40,837 bases of DNA from SLFT01 sp964493075. GTDB taxonomy: Bacteria > Hydrogenedentota > Hydrogenedentia > Hydrogenedentales > CAITNO01. The notes below the pieces were generated by a model. That model was not told where the DNA came from and made no database searches. It saw nothing but the letters and a program-made list of their open reading frames with translations. The DNA is taken from positions 1 through 40,837 of the forward strand of contig CAZBNU010000009.1 of the NCBI GenBank assembly GCA_964493075.1, written 5' to 3'. A program made the position numbers and the translations under genes. This document shows positions 32,962-40,837 of this stretch, piece by piece (within the stretch, counting starts at the first letter, position 1; each line of letters starts with the position of its first letter).

Positions 32962-34078
32962 TTTTACCTCTACCTTTATTGTATGCGTTCACTGTGGCGA
33001 TAACAGATTGAACATTTTCCAACGGAATATCGTAGAACAAATAGTCTGACGCCGCGACGATATGCTTGAATCCTCTTGTGGCTTCAATCACCTCGAGGGT
33101 CGCTCGTTCCACATCTTCCACGGTGCCTGTCAATAATACGTCAAGGCCGATATTGCCTCTTGTACACATCTCTTCCGGGAGACGACGGCGCGCATCAGCC
33201 AACGACTCTACATTGCCCACTGGCGGCGGCGACAAGGTTTCAAACAAATCAATGCCCATGCTGTTGTAGTAGCCCATGTCGAGAAACGGCTGCACGGGGG
33301 AACAGATATGGGAATAGACCATGCCACCAGCCTCATGCACTGCGGCGCTGATCTTTGCAGAATCGGGAACCATGAAAGTTTCATATAACAAAGGCGACAT
33401 CAGTTCACGGCCCGGCCCACCGAGAAAGATAAAATCGGCGCCGGCGCCAATCACCGCACGGCACAGTTCCAGGTTTAGTTCGAGGATCCTGTCACATAAC
33501 TTACGGTACCCTTCCATATCTGACATGGCGAACATTACAGCATCAGGTGGTGGGGTCAGACAGAGCATCTCGAAAGGCTGCACCGACCATTGAATGCATA
33601 GGGGCCACTCAGGATGTATTTTCTCCATCAGGGGCCCTACCATTTCCGGAATAAAGGGCAGCGCTTCAAATTGGCGGTCTATAATCCATTTTACCGGTTC
33701 CAATGAGTCGCCAAAACGAATTGGATACCGGACTGGCGTCATGCCTTGACGCTTGCGTTCATGATACTCCCACTGAAGCGTCCCATAGGGTGTTTCAAGA
33801 CTACTGGTGGTAACACGTTCTTCGCTGCCGTTTTCCGTTTTGTTCTGCCACGCCAATTGGGGTACAACTACATCGTATCCCGGCAATCCAAGATTTATGA
33901 AGCCCGCGCCGCCTATCAGCTCATAAGCATTGACGGTGTCTTCCGTGGTCGTTTCACTCACCCACTCTTTACCAGCAAGTTTACTGTCGAATCCGGCACC
34001 AGCGCCTACTTGCAGCGAAACAAAACACCTATCGCTTCCATTCCGGATGTAGTCAAGAAATTGTGTACGCTGCGTCAT
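32954..34078 (-). CDS. Uroporphyrinogen decarboxylase-family (MtaA/UroD-like) protein
   Basis: A 374-residue barrel of the URO-D superfamily, which includes heme-pathway decarboxylases and corrinoid methyltransferases such as MtaA. ATG 34078 is preferred because GAGG stands 8 bases before it. Family features include GAGADFIFLGG, the segment DLFETLSPPPVGNVESLADARRRL and CTRGNIG. An H-x-C pair (H257, C259 in YSHICSPVQPF) matches the zinc-binding motif of the methyltransferase branch. The third zinc Cys normally seen near the C-terminus (SPGC-like) is replaced (VAASDYLF). Heme-pathway function is unlikely since no hem genes are near and the N-terminal substrate-arginine motif is not evident. A methyl- or corrinoid-related role is possible but unproven. 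Confidence 0.78.
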   Translation of the reverse strand: MTQRTQFLDYIRNGSDRCFVSLQVGAGAGFDSKLAGKEWVSETTTEDTVNAYELIGGAGFINLGLPGYDVVVPQLAWQNKTENGSEERVTTSSLETPYGTLQWEYHERKRQGMTPVRYPIRFGDSLEPVKWIIDRQFEALPFIPEMVGPLMEKIHPEWPLCIQWSVQPFEMLCLTPPPDAVMFAMSDMEGYRKLCDRILELNLELCRAVIGAGADFIFLGGPGRELMSPLLYETFMVPDSAKISAAVHEAGGMVYSHICSPVQPFLDMGYYNSMGIDLFETLSPPPVGNVESLADARRRLPEEMCTRGNIGLDVLLTGTVEDVERATLEVIEATRGFKHIVAASDYLFYDIPLENVQSVIATVNAYNKGRGKND

Positions 34079-34151
34079 GGCAATCCTCAAATAAAATGGT
34101 TAGGGATAGTGAGAATGAAAAATACAGGGAAGACAGGGAACTACGCTCCTG

Positions 34152-35315
34152 CTACAATGTTGCAAGCGCCTCCTGCGCTTCTTCGTGACCCTGGGTTGCA
34201 GCTTTCTCATACCAGCTTCGTGCAGCGTCCATATCCTCATCGACGCCGATGCCCTGCTGATAATAGCTGCCGAGATAAAATTGTGCGTCGGCATTTCCCT
34301 GGTCGGCCGCATGCTTAAACCATTTTATTGCTTCATCCGTATTCTGGACGGCGCCTGCCCCTGCAGCACAGCAAAGACCCAGCATAAACTGTGCACCCGC
34401 ATCCCCCTGCTCGGCTGCTTTGCGATACCATTTTACCGATTCAACCTGATCCTGCTCCACGCCTTCGCCGGAGAAATAACAAACCGCCAGCGCAAGTTGT
34501 GCATCGCGATGACCCTTTTCAGCCGCCTCGCGGTACCAGCGGATAGCCTCGGTAAGGTCTTGTTCCACCCCCACACCAACGTAATAGGCCTGACCCAGCA
34601 TGTATTGCGAGGTAACCTCCCCTTGCCTTGCAGCCTTACGATACCACTTTACAGCTTCCTCCTGATTTTGATTCACCCCTGAACCATTCTCGTAACTGTA
34701 GCCCATTGCATACTGGGCAAGGGCATAGCCTTCTTCGGCGGCTTTACGAAACCACTTTACCGCTTCAATGGGATTTTCAGGAACGCCCAATCCCCGGGCA
34801 TAACACTGTCCCAGTTTATTTTGTGCTGCGGGAAGTCCCTGCTGGGCAGCAAGCAGATACCACTTCACCGCCTCCACCGGATTGATCTGGGTTCCTATTC
34901 CTTCTGCATAGCAAAGTCCAAGATCATGTTGTGCGGACACATAGCCCTGCTGTGCCGCCATACGAAACCATTGCACTGCTTCCGAGAGGTCTTTCTTCAC
35001 CCCTTCCCCACGAGCATAACGTTGTGCGAGTTTGTTCTGTGCCAGCGCAAAACCCTGTTCCGCAGACTGCCGAAACCAATAGACTGCTTTTTCCAAGTCT
35101 TTCGGGACACCTTCCCCCCTGAAATAACGACAGCCAAGCTGGTACTGTGCCATAGGGTCCTTGGGCTCATTTTTTGGACTCGCCGCTTTCAGACTAGGCT
35201 TCGTGAGCGCGGGAATCTGCACATCACCACTGCACATGGAGCATTTGCCCACTTGCCCAGCGTATTCATCTGGAACAACAAGTGGTGCATTGCAATGTGG
35301 ACAAGTAACCTGCAT
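34152..35315 (-). CDS. Zinc-ribbon protein with nine Sel1-like repeats
   Basis: A 387-residue protein without a signal peptide. Residues 1-36 form a zinc ribbon (CPHC...CSMC), similar to MJ0042-type fingers. After a short linker come nine Sel1-like repeats of exactly 36 residues (about 55-378), each of the form AQ-x-x-LG-x-x-Y-x-x-G-x-GV...EAVKWYRKAAEQG. Such solenoids mediate protein contacts. The zinc ribbon plus Sel1 layout suggests a cytoplasmic adaptor in signalling or stress, with no known partner here. It precedes the UroD-like gene by 73 bases on the same strand and may or may not share its transcript. Confidence 0.92.
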   Translation of the reverse strand: MQVTCPHCNAPLVVPDEYAGQVGKCSMCSGDVQIPALTKPSLKAASPKNEPKDPMAQYQLGCRYFRGEGVPKDLEKAVYWFRQSAEQGFALAQNKLAQRYARGEGVKKDLSEAVQWFRMAAQQGYVSAQHDLGLCYAEGIGTQINPVEAVKWYLLAAQQGLPAAQNKLGQCYARGLGVPENPIEAVKWFRKAAEEGYALAQYAMGYSYENGSGVNQNQEEAVKWYRKAARQGEVTSQYMLGQAYYVGVGVEQDLTEAIRWYREAAEKGHRDAQLALAVCYFSGEGVEQDQVESVKWYRKAAEQGDAGAQFMLGLCCAAGAGAVQNTDEAIKWFKHAADQGNADAQFYLGSYYQQGIGVDEDMDAARSWYEKAATQGHEEAQEALATL

Positions 35316-35686
35316 AAAAAAACTTTTCCCTCAAAATAACATGAAAAACACTTTACTACACACGCAAGTATATACGAGATGTGAAAATAAATGCAATGTG
35401 TGCATATCAGGAGAAATGCCTTCACCTCCGCAACGACACAACCATCTTATATACTGTGTCATTATAGTTAATTTTTTGTAGGCGATCAAAGATCTACGAC
35501 AGATAATTATTATGCGCATTTATCGCCTGTTTGTAAACATTCTTTTTTCTTGCGCGTAAAGTTGACAGTTGTCTTGTCTGGAATATTGGTTCGTGCCGGG
35601 AACTTTTGATAGTTGGCGGGGTTCATTATATGGTATTCTTAACGTGTGTGTATTTTCTGTTGCTAACAGACGGGAATATTAAGACC
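35316..35686. other. Divergent promoter region between Sel1 and DUF1549 genes
   Basis: 371 bases without a convincing gene. A perfect -35 box TTGACA is at 35562-35567 on the plus strand, with only a poor -10 (TATTGG, 16 bases on). AGGCGAT (35480-35486) and ATCGCCT (35522-35528) form a 7-bp inverted repeat around an AT-rich stretch upstream of it. The left part is AT-rich and should hold the Sel1 gene promoter, but no clear boxes stand out. Confidence 0.5.
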
Positions 35687-37228
35687 ATGCGGACTTTTGT
35701 ATTGGCCTTTTTTATACTACTTGCATCAACCGCTTCTTCCACTGGCCGAGCCGCAAATGATATGCGTGTGGGAAAACTTGACAGCATTGTGCAAGCGTCA
35801 TTAACCAAATCCGGCATCACCCCTGCGCCTTTGTGCAGTGATGAAGTCTTTCTACGGCGCGTCTACCTTGATGCTACTGGGACGCTACCAAAACCTGCGG
35901 CGGTAACAGCCTTCTTGAAAGACAGCAGTCCTGACAAGCGGAAACACTGTATAGACAAATTGATAAGAAGCACGGAATTTGCCGATTACTGGTCGCTGAA
36001 GTGGTGCGATATACTCCGGGTCAAATCCGAATTTCCGATCAACCTATGGCCCAATGCAGTGCAAGCGTACCATCGCTGGATACATGACGCTATCAAATCC
36101 AATATGCCTTACAACGATTTTGCACGGGCACTGCTGACCTCCAGCGGCAGCAATTTCCGTGTGCCACCGGTGAACTTCTATCGTGCATTGCAGGGTAAGG
36201 AACCTTCTTCCATCGCCTCTGCGGTGGCGCTTACTTTCATGGGGACGCGTCTGGAAACCTGGCCGGAAAACGAACGCGCCAATATGGAAGCCTTCTTCTC
36301 CCGCCTGGCTTACAAACCCACAGATGAATGGAAAGAGGAAATTGTCTGTCTTGACCCGGCAGTAACAGAACCGTTGCATGCGGTTCTGCCAGACGGAACG
36401 ACGGTTACTATTCCTGCCGATCAGGATCCGCGCTCTATTTTTGCGGCATGGCTTATTGCCCCTGATAACGAATGGTTTGCCTGCAATTGCGTCAACCGCA
36501 TCTGGGCGTGGCTTTTTGGCCGAGGTATAATACATGAACCAGACGATATACGCCCGGATAATCCGCCGTCAAATCCGGAACTACTCGCCTACCTGCAAAC
36601 CGAATTCATTCGTTCTGGCTACGATCTGCAACGTATCTACAAATTAATTCTCAACTCCACAACGTATCAGCAATCTTCTGTTCCATCTTCTACCAACCCG
36701 GATGTTGAAAGACTGTTCGCCTGCTATCCTGTGCGGCAACTGGAAGCGGAGGTGTTGACAGACACCCTCAATGGGCTGTTTGGCAGGCCAGAAACCTACT
36801 CCAGCCTGATACCGGAACCGTTCACCTATATCCCGGATTACCACCGTACCATTATGCTTGCGGACGGCAGTATTTCCAGCGCCTTTCTGGAGACCTTCGG
36901 ACGGCCTTCGCGGGACACGGGCATGGCAAATGAGCGCAACGACCAGACCACAGAAGCGCAACGGCTTTCACTCCTGAATTCCTCGGATATCCAAAAACGC
37001 ATCACAGGAAGTATGTGGAAGTTTCAAAACAATTCCAAAGGCGGTAAAGGAAACAGGAACCAGGCAACTCAAAAGATATACTTGAGTATACTGTCCCGGT
37101 ATCCGACGCCAGAAGAAATCGAATCAGTAAACACTCACTTGAGGGCAAACAACGGTAACATGCGCGCAACGGGTGAAGACCTGGTATGGGCTCTGATAAA
37201 CTCAAAGGAATTCCTTTTTAGACATTAG
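35687..37228 (+). CDS. Secreted DUF1549/DUF1553 protein
   Basis: A 513-residue exported protein. ATG 35687 is chosen because it gives a clean signal peptide (MRTFVLAFFILLASTASSTGRA); an open frame continues 81 bases upstream. DUF1549 begins with DEVFLRRVYLDATGTLP and includes KRKHCIDKLIRSTEFADYWSLKWCDILR. DUF1553 follows, with NRIWAWLFGRGIIHEPDDIRPDNPPSNPELLAYL, STTYQQSS and NERNDQTTEAQRLSLLNSSDI. Most relatives in Planctomycetota are 700-1100 residues and start with a cytochrome c (PSCyt1) module; this one is shorter and lacks it. The function is unknown, and the family commonly neighbours DUF1501 genes as here. Likely periplasmic. Confidence 0.9.
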   Translation: MRTFVLAFFILLASTASSTGRAANDMRVGKLDSIVQASLTKSGITPAPLCSDEVFLRRVYLDATGTLPKPAAVTAFLKDSSPDKRKHCIDKLIRSTEFADYWSLKWCDILRVKSEFPINLWPNAVQAYHRWIHDAIKSNMPYNDFARALLTSSGSNFRVPPVNFYRALQGKEPSSIASAVALTFMGTRLETWPENERANMEAFFSRLAYKPTDEWKEEIVCLDPAVTEPLHAVLPDGTTVTIPADQDPRSIFAAWLIAPDNEWFACNCVNRIWAWLFGRGIIHEPDDIRPDNPPSNPELLAYLQTEFIRSGYDLQRIYKLILNSTTYQQSSVPSSTNPDVERLFACYPVRQLEAEVLTDTLNGLFGRPETYSSLIPEPFTYIPDYHRTIMLADGSISSAFLETFGRPSRDTGMANERNDQTTEAQRLSLLNSSDIQKRITGSMWKFQNNSKGGKGNRNQATQKIYLSILSRYPTPEEIESVNTHLRANNGNMRATGEDLVWALINSKEFLFRH

Positions 37229-37247
37229 CGTCAAGTAAATAATAAAA

Positions 37248-37281
37248 AGGTGGGTTCCGCTACGCTTCACCCAGCCTACAG
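37248..37281 (+). repeat. GTGGGT...CACCC-type interspersed hairpin
   Basis: TGGGT (37251-37255) pairs with ACCCA (37269-37273) in a GGTGGGTTCCGCTACGCTTC context, a pattern I recall as a dispersed noncoding repeat in many bacteria. One copy only in this window, lying between the DUF1549 and DUF1501 genes. Confidence 0.45.
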
Positions 37282-37299
37282 AATCTTAGGAAGATCAGC

Positions 37300-38616
37300 A
37301 TGAAAAATAATTTCTCTATCAGCCGTCGGGAAGCGCTGAAGCGTGGTGTGCTTGGCGCTGCCGGATTGGCAATGCTGGGACATCGTCCTGCTGCCGCTGC
37401 TATAAAACCGGCAACCGCAAAAGCAGTGATTCAAATATGGATGTGGGGCGGTCCTTGTCATTTGGATACCTTCGATCCCAAACCGGACGCAGGGCAAGAC
37501 TATACGGGGCCTCTGAATAAGACTATCGCGACCAATGTGGATGGTATTTTGATTAACGATCAATTACCGTTGCTGGCAAAACAGGCGGACAAATACTCCA
37601 TTATTCGAAGCATGACTCACGGGGTAAACGCCCATGAAACGGCGTCTTACCTGGTGCAGACAGGACGCATGCCGGGACGGCTGGTGTATCCGTCTGTGGG
37701 CGCGGTGGTTTCCACCTTCAAGGGATATGAACACGGTTATACGGGCATCGTGCCGCCGTACATTGTGCTGACGGAATCTCAGGGGCGCTTCTCCGAGGCG
37801 GGTTTTCTGGGGTACAAGTATAAACCCTTTGCAACGGGAGGCGACCCCAACCAAAAGCAATTTGTTGTTGAAGGCATTATCACGGAAGGCGTGTCCGATG
37901 AACGCCAGCAGAGTCGTCGCGAACTGCTGGGTTCGCTGGATTCGCTGGGCAGGGCCATGCCGGAGAATCCGCGGCTTAAACAGTTCGACACCGCTTCTGA
38001 TGATGCCTATAACCTGATGTTTGGCGAAGCACGACAACTCTTCGACCTTTCCACGGAGCAAGATGCCGTACGCGATCAGTACGGGCGCAACACTTTCGGG
38101 CAATCCTGCCTGATGGCGCGTCGTCTGGTTGAGGAGGGCGTTCCCTTTGTAACCATCAACTACAAGGGCTGGGACACCCACAAGCAGCATTTCGAGATCA
38201 TGAAGCGTAAACTCCCCGAACTGGATCAGGGACTGGCGGCCTTATTACAGGATTTGTCGAATCGCGGCCTGCTGGACAGCACTATTGTCTGGTGGAGCGG
38301 TGAATTCGGGCGCACGCCGAAGGTGCTGTGGGAATCCCCCTGGAATGGCGGACGCAGCCACTTCGGAAACTGTTTCTCGGCTGTGGTGGCGGGCGGCGGT
38401 TTCAAAGGCGGGCAGGTGGTGGGCGCCTCTGACGCCAAAGGTGAAGAAGTTGCCGAACGTCCCGTATACCCCGCTGATCTCATCGGCAGCATGTATACCT
38501 TGCTTGGCATTGATCCTGAAGGTCCCCTGCCGAATCCGCGCAATCTTGATGTGAAAGTGCTGCCTGCCGATGAAGAAGGCAGTATGCGCGGCGGCCTGCT
38601 TACCGAACTTGTTTGA
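37300..38616 (+). CDS. Tat-exported DUF1501 protein
   Basis: A 438-residue protein of the DUF1501 family, which belongs to the alkaline phosphatase/sulfatase-like fold. A twin-arginine signal (SRREALKRGVLGAAGLAMLG) begins at residue 8. Family marks include IWMWGGPCHLDTFDPKPDA, RSMTHGVNAHETASYLVQTGR, YPSVGAVVS, NYKGWDTHKQHFEIMK and WWSGEFGRTPKV...GRSHFGNCFS. AGGA upstream supports the start. It follows the DUF1549 gene by 71 bases, the usual partner. Tat export suggests that it binds a cofactor or metals before transport. The enzymatic role is unestablished. Confidence 0.93.
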   Translation: MKNNFSISRREALKRGVLGAAGLAMLGHRPAAAAIKPATAKAVIQIWMWGGPCHLDTFDPKPDAGQDYTGPLNKTIATNVDGILINDQLPLLAKQADKYSIIRSMTHGVNAHETASYLVQTGRMPGRLVYPSVGAVVSTFKGYEHGYTGIVPPYIVLTESQGRFSEAGFLGYKYKPFATGGDPNQKQFVVEGIITEGVSDERQQSRRELLGSLDSLGRAMPENPRLKQFDTASDDAYNLMFGEARQLFDLSTEQDAVRDQYGRNTFGQSCLMARRLVEEGVPFVTINYKGWDTHKQHFEIMKRKLPELDQGLAALLQDLSNRGLLDSTIVWWSGEFGRTPKVLWESPWNGGRSHFGNCFSAVVAGGGFKGGQVVGASDAKGEEVAERPVYPADLIGSMYTLLGIDPEGPLPNPRNLDVKVLPADEEGSMRGGLLTELV

Positions 38617-38649
38617 ACCAGGAGTAATGCAGTTTATGTTATAACAAGA

Positions 38650-38753
38650 TGTCAACCACCGTCATTGCGAGGCACGAAGCAATCTCGATATCTCACACGC
38701 GATCTTGCAATTCCAGATTGCTTCGTTCCTCGCAATGACGGTGATGGTAGTCT
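38650..38753 (+). repeat. Hairpin repeat family A, copy 3
   Basis: Arms 38657-38685 and 38715-38743 (outer CACCGTCATTGCGAGG, inner GAAGCAATCT) pair with one mismatch in 29 bp around a 29-base spacer. The left flank ATGTCAAC and the right flank ending in TTTTTT match copy 2. It lies 40 bases after the DUF1501 stop and may act as a terminator or mRNA end-protector. Confidence 0.88.
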
Positions 38754-38809
38754 TTTTTGTTGCTCTAACTTCTTTGTGTAAACAGCGGCAGATCGGAAAT
38801 AAGGTACTA

Positions 38810-40837
38810 ATGAAAACAATTCAGTATATGGTTCTGATTACGGGAATCTTCTGCGCACTACAAGCATGGCCTCAATCTGCACAGACGGACCCGCATATTG
38901 GCTATCTCTATCCTGCAGGCGGCAGGCAGGGCGAGACTATGCGGATTTTTACGGGTGGTCAATTCCTGCGCGGCACGGACAGTGTCATCTTTTCCGGAGA
39001 AGGCATCGTGGGCAAGGTGATCCACACCTATCCCCCCATCAGAAACATTAACGGCGATCAAAGACAGGAACTTGGACGCCGCCTTTGGGATGCCTGGGAG
39101 AAACGTCTGGCGGAACTGCCGCCAGAAGAACGGAAAGGAATCCCAACCGCACAGGCAATCTCTCCCGGCGGCAAAAAGCCCAAGCCTGCCACTACAGACC
39201 GGGCAAAGTTGCCGGACCATCCGCTGTTTAACAGGATCGAAGAATTGAATCTCTGGCAGTTGGCGACGATTATCGGGGAACTGCGGGATTTCCGGAAACG
39301 CCAGCCCAACGCGCAACTTGGTGAACTGGTTGAGATCGAAATCCAGATTGCGGCAGATGCTGCCCCGGGCGACCGAGAATTACGGCTGGGCGTGCGTTCT
39401 GTCCTGACCAATCCCGCCTGCTTTCAGGTCAATACGCTGCCCGAAGTGTCCGAACAGGAACCCAACGACCCGGTGAACAAAATAGTGCTGCCCGAAACAC
39501 CGCCACTGGAGTTACCTGTAATCATCAACGGCCAGATACTGCCCGGCGATGTGGACCGGTTTTCTTTTTACGGGAAAAAGGGACAGCAGCTTGTGGCGGA
39601 TGTGGCTGCGCGTCATCTTATCCCCTATCTCGCTGATGCCGTGCCGGGGTGGTTTCAAGCAGTGGTTGCCGTTTACGACTCCTCCGGAACGGAAGTGGCC
39701 TATGCCGATGATTACCGGTTCAATCCCGACCCGGTGCTGGTTTGCACCCTGCCCGAAGACGACGTGTATGAACTCGAAATTCGGGATTCCATCTATCGCG
39801 GACGTGAAGACTTTGTGTATCGCGCTGCTGTGGGCGAACTCCCCTTCATTACCCACGCATTTCCCATAGGCGGTCGGGCTGGAACAGCAACTATCGCACA
39901 AATTGGCGGCTACAATCTGGGCACCAACAGCCTTGCCCTCGACACCACAGCCGGCAGCGATGTGACCAGACAAACCAACCTGGTTGTGGGCGATTATCGT
40001 TCCAATGAAGTTCTCTATGCGGTGAACGACCTGCCTGAATGCCTGGAAGCGGAAGCCGATGAAACGCAACAGATAACACTACCAACGGTTGTGAACGGGC
40101 GCATTGAAACACCGGGCGACATAGATGTTTTCACCATTGAGGGACGGGCCGGCGACGAATTGGTCGCAGATGTGTTTGCACGACGGCTGCATTCGCCTAT
40201 GGATTCGCTCATCAGGGTTGTGGACGCGCAGGGCACCATCCTGGCATGGAACGACGATTACAAGGACAAACTGTCCGAACTACTCACGCACCATGCAGAC
40301 TCCAAGGTGCAGGTTACGTTACCGGAAGACGGTGTATATCAGATACAGGTGTCCGACACGCAGCGGAATGGCGGCCAGGCCTATGTGTACAGGCTGCATG
40401 TGCGGCAACCACAGCCGGACTTTGCTTTGCTGGTGACCCCGTCCACCCTGAACATCCCGGCGGGACGCGCCGCAGAACTCTGTGTACACGTGGTGCGACA
40501 TGAGGGTTTCACCGGCGAAGTCGCTTTGTCGCTGAAGGACGCGCCCAAAGGCTTCCGTATTGACGGCGGCAGAATCCCGGCAGACAGGGAAAGTATCCGC
40601 ATATCGGTGTCTGCGCCCTTGCGTCCGCTGGACGGCCCGCTGTCCCTCGCAATAGAAGGAACGGCTGAAGTAGCAGGTGCGACTGTCCAGCATACCGCCA
40701 TCCCTGCCGACGATAGGATGCAGGCATTTTTGCCGCGCCATCTCGTTCCTGCGCAGCAACTCCTGGCATCCATTAAACCCGGTGGACGCAGTGGACAGGT
40801 GTGGCGACAGCAGCCCGGAAAGCCAATCCTGATACCA
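38810..40837 (+). CDS. Secreted PPC-domain protein, 3' end outside the window
   Basis: 676 codons are visible with no stop before the right edge. The signal peptide is MKTIQYMVLITGIFCALQAWPQSAQ, and AAGG at 38801-38804 supports the start. The N-terminal part has an IPT/TIG-like fold (YLYPAGGRQGETMRIFTGGQF). Two PPC (pre-peptidase C-terminal) beta-sandwiches follow: one from EQEPNDPVNK (about 215-330) with GDVDRFSFYGKKGQQLVADV, the other around 415-540 with GDIDVFTIEGRAGDELVADVFA and VQVTLPEDGVYQIQVSD. No catalytic domain is seen in the visible part. In planctomycete-like genomes such proteins often stand beside DUF1549 and DUF1501 genes, as here. Probably an extracellular or periplasmic binding protein. 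Confidence 0.88.
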   Translation, partial: MKTIQYMVLITGIFCALQAWPQSAQTDPHIGYLYPAGGRQGETMRIFTGGQFLRGTDSVIFSGEGIVGKVIHTYPPIRNINGDQRQELGRRLWDAWEKRLAELPPEERKGIPTAQAISPGGKKPKPATTDRAKLPDHPLFNRIEELNLWQLATIIGELRDFRKRQPNAQLGELVEIEIQIAADAAPGDRELRLGVRSVLTNPACFQVNTLPEVSEQEPNDPVNKIVLPETPPLELPVIINGQILPGDVDRFSFYGKKGQQLVADVAARHLIPYLADAVPGWFQAVVAVYDSSGTEVAYADDYRFNPDPVLVCTLPEDDVYELEIRDSIYRGREDFVYRAAVGELPFITHAFPIGGRAGTATIAQIGGYNLGTNSLALDTTAGSDVTRQTNLVVGDYRSNEVLYAVNDLPECLEAEADETQQITLPTVVNGRIETPGDIDVFTIEGRAGDELVADVFARRLHSPMDSLIRVVDAQGTILAWNDDYKDKLSELLTHHADSKVQVTLPEDGVYQIQVSDTQRNGGQAYVYRLHVRQPQPDFALLVTPSTLNIPAGRAAELCVHVVRHEGFTGEVALSLKDAPKGFRIDGGRIPADRESIRISVSAPLRPLDGPLSLAIEGTAEVAGATVQHTAIPADDRMQAFLPRHLVPAQQLLASIKPGGRSGQVWRQQPGKPILIP

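Overview
The window looks like a piece of a metagenome-assembled or draft genome of an uncultured Gram-negative bacterium, most likely Candidatus Hydrogenedentota or a relative near the Planctomycetota and Lentisphaerota. The argument is circumstantial. There are Tat-exported DUF1501 and TIM-barrel proteins, a DUF1549/DUF1553 protein, a hydrazine-synthase-alpha-like cytochrome, SUMF1-type lipoproteins with Glu-Gly-Glu linkers, PPC domains and an alpha-2-macroglobulin/PbpC pair. There is no 16S rRNA and no complete tRNA gene to settle it. A run of exactly 100 N (5343-5442) marks a scaffold join.

Layout. 1-5.0 kb (+): pyruvate:ferredoxin oxidoreductase (nifJ) and a dihydroorotate-dehydrogenase-like flavoprotein, closed by a strong terminator, point to anaerobic pyruvate metabolism. 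5.1-9.6 kb (+): a SUMF1-domain lipoprotein broken by the gap, then a large secreted di-heme propeller protein. 9.6-13.0 kb: an RbsD/FucU mutarotase, a lone DUF2281 antitoxin, a Tat-exported TIM-barrel sugar isomerase-like protein with a truncated Gfo/Idh/MocA-like partner, and a YefM/RelE-type toxin-antitoxin pair. 13.1-14.6 kb (-): a second SUMF1 lipoprotein with PKD and Ig-like domains. 14.6-15.2 kb: a repeat-rich spacer. 15.2-23.3 kb (+): alpha-2-macroglobulin and PbpC, a periplasmic defence and cell-wall repair pair. 23.4-24.6 kb (+): an AAA ATPase with a DUF4143 domain. 24.6-25.0 kb: two palindromic repeat elements.

25.0-35.3 kb is almost wholly on the minus strand: a GH2 glycosidase, a GGQ release-factor-like protein, nadA, rlmB, a small TPR membrane protein, a zinc-finger membrane protein, mnmA, an overlapping pair of ribulose-phosphate-epimerase-like and uroporphyrinogen-decarboxylase-like proteins, and a nine-repeat Sel1 protein. 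35.7-40.8 kb (+): DUF1549/DUF1553, DUF1501 and a PPC-domain protein that runs off the right edge.

No CRISPR array, prophage, IS transposase or obvious biosynthetic cluster is visible. The least explained items are the di-heme propeller protein, the truncated Gfo/Idh-like protein paired with a TIM-barrel protein, the UroD-like/RPE-like pair with altered active sites, and at least two families of interspersed hairpin elements.
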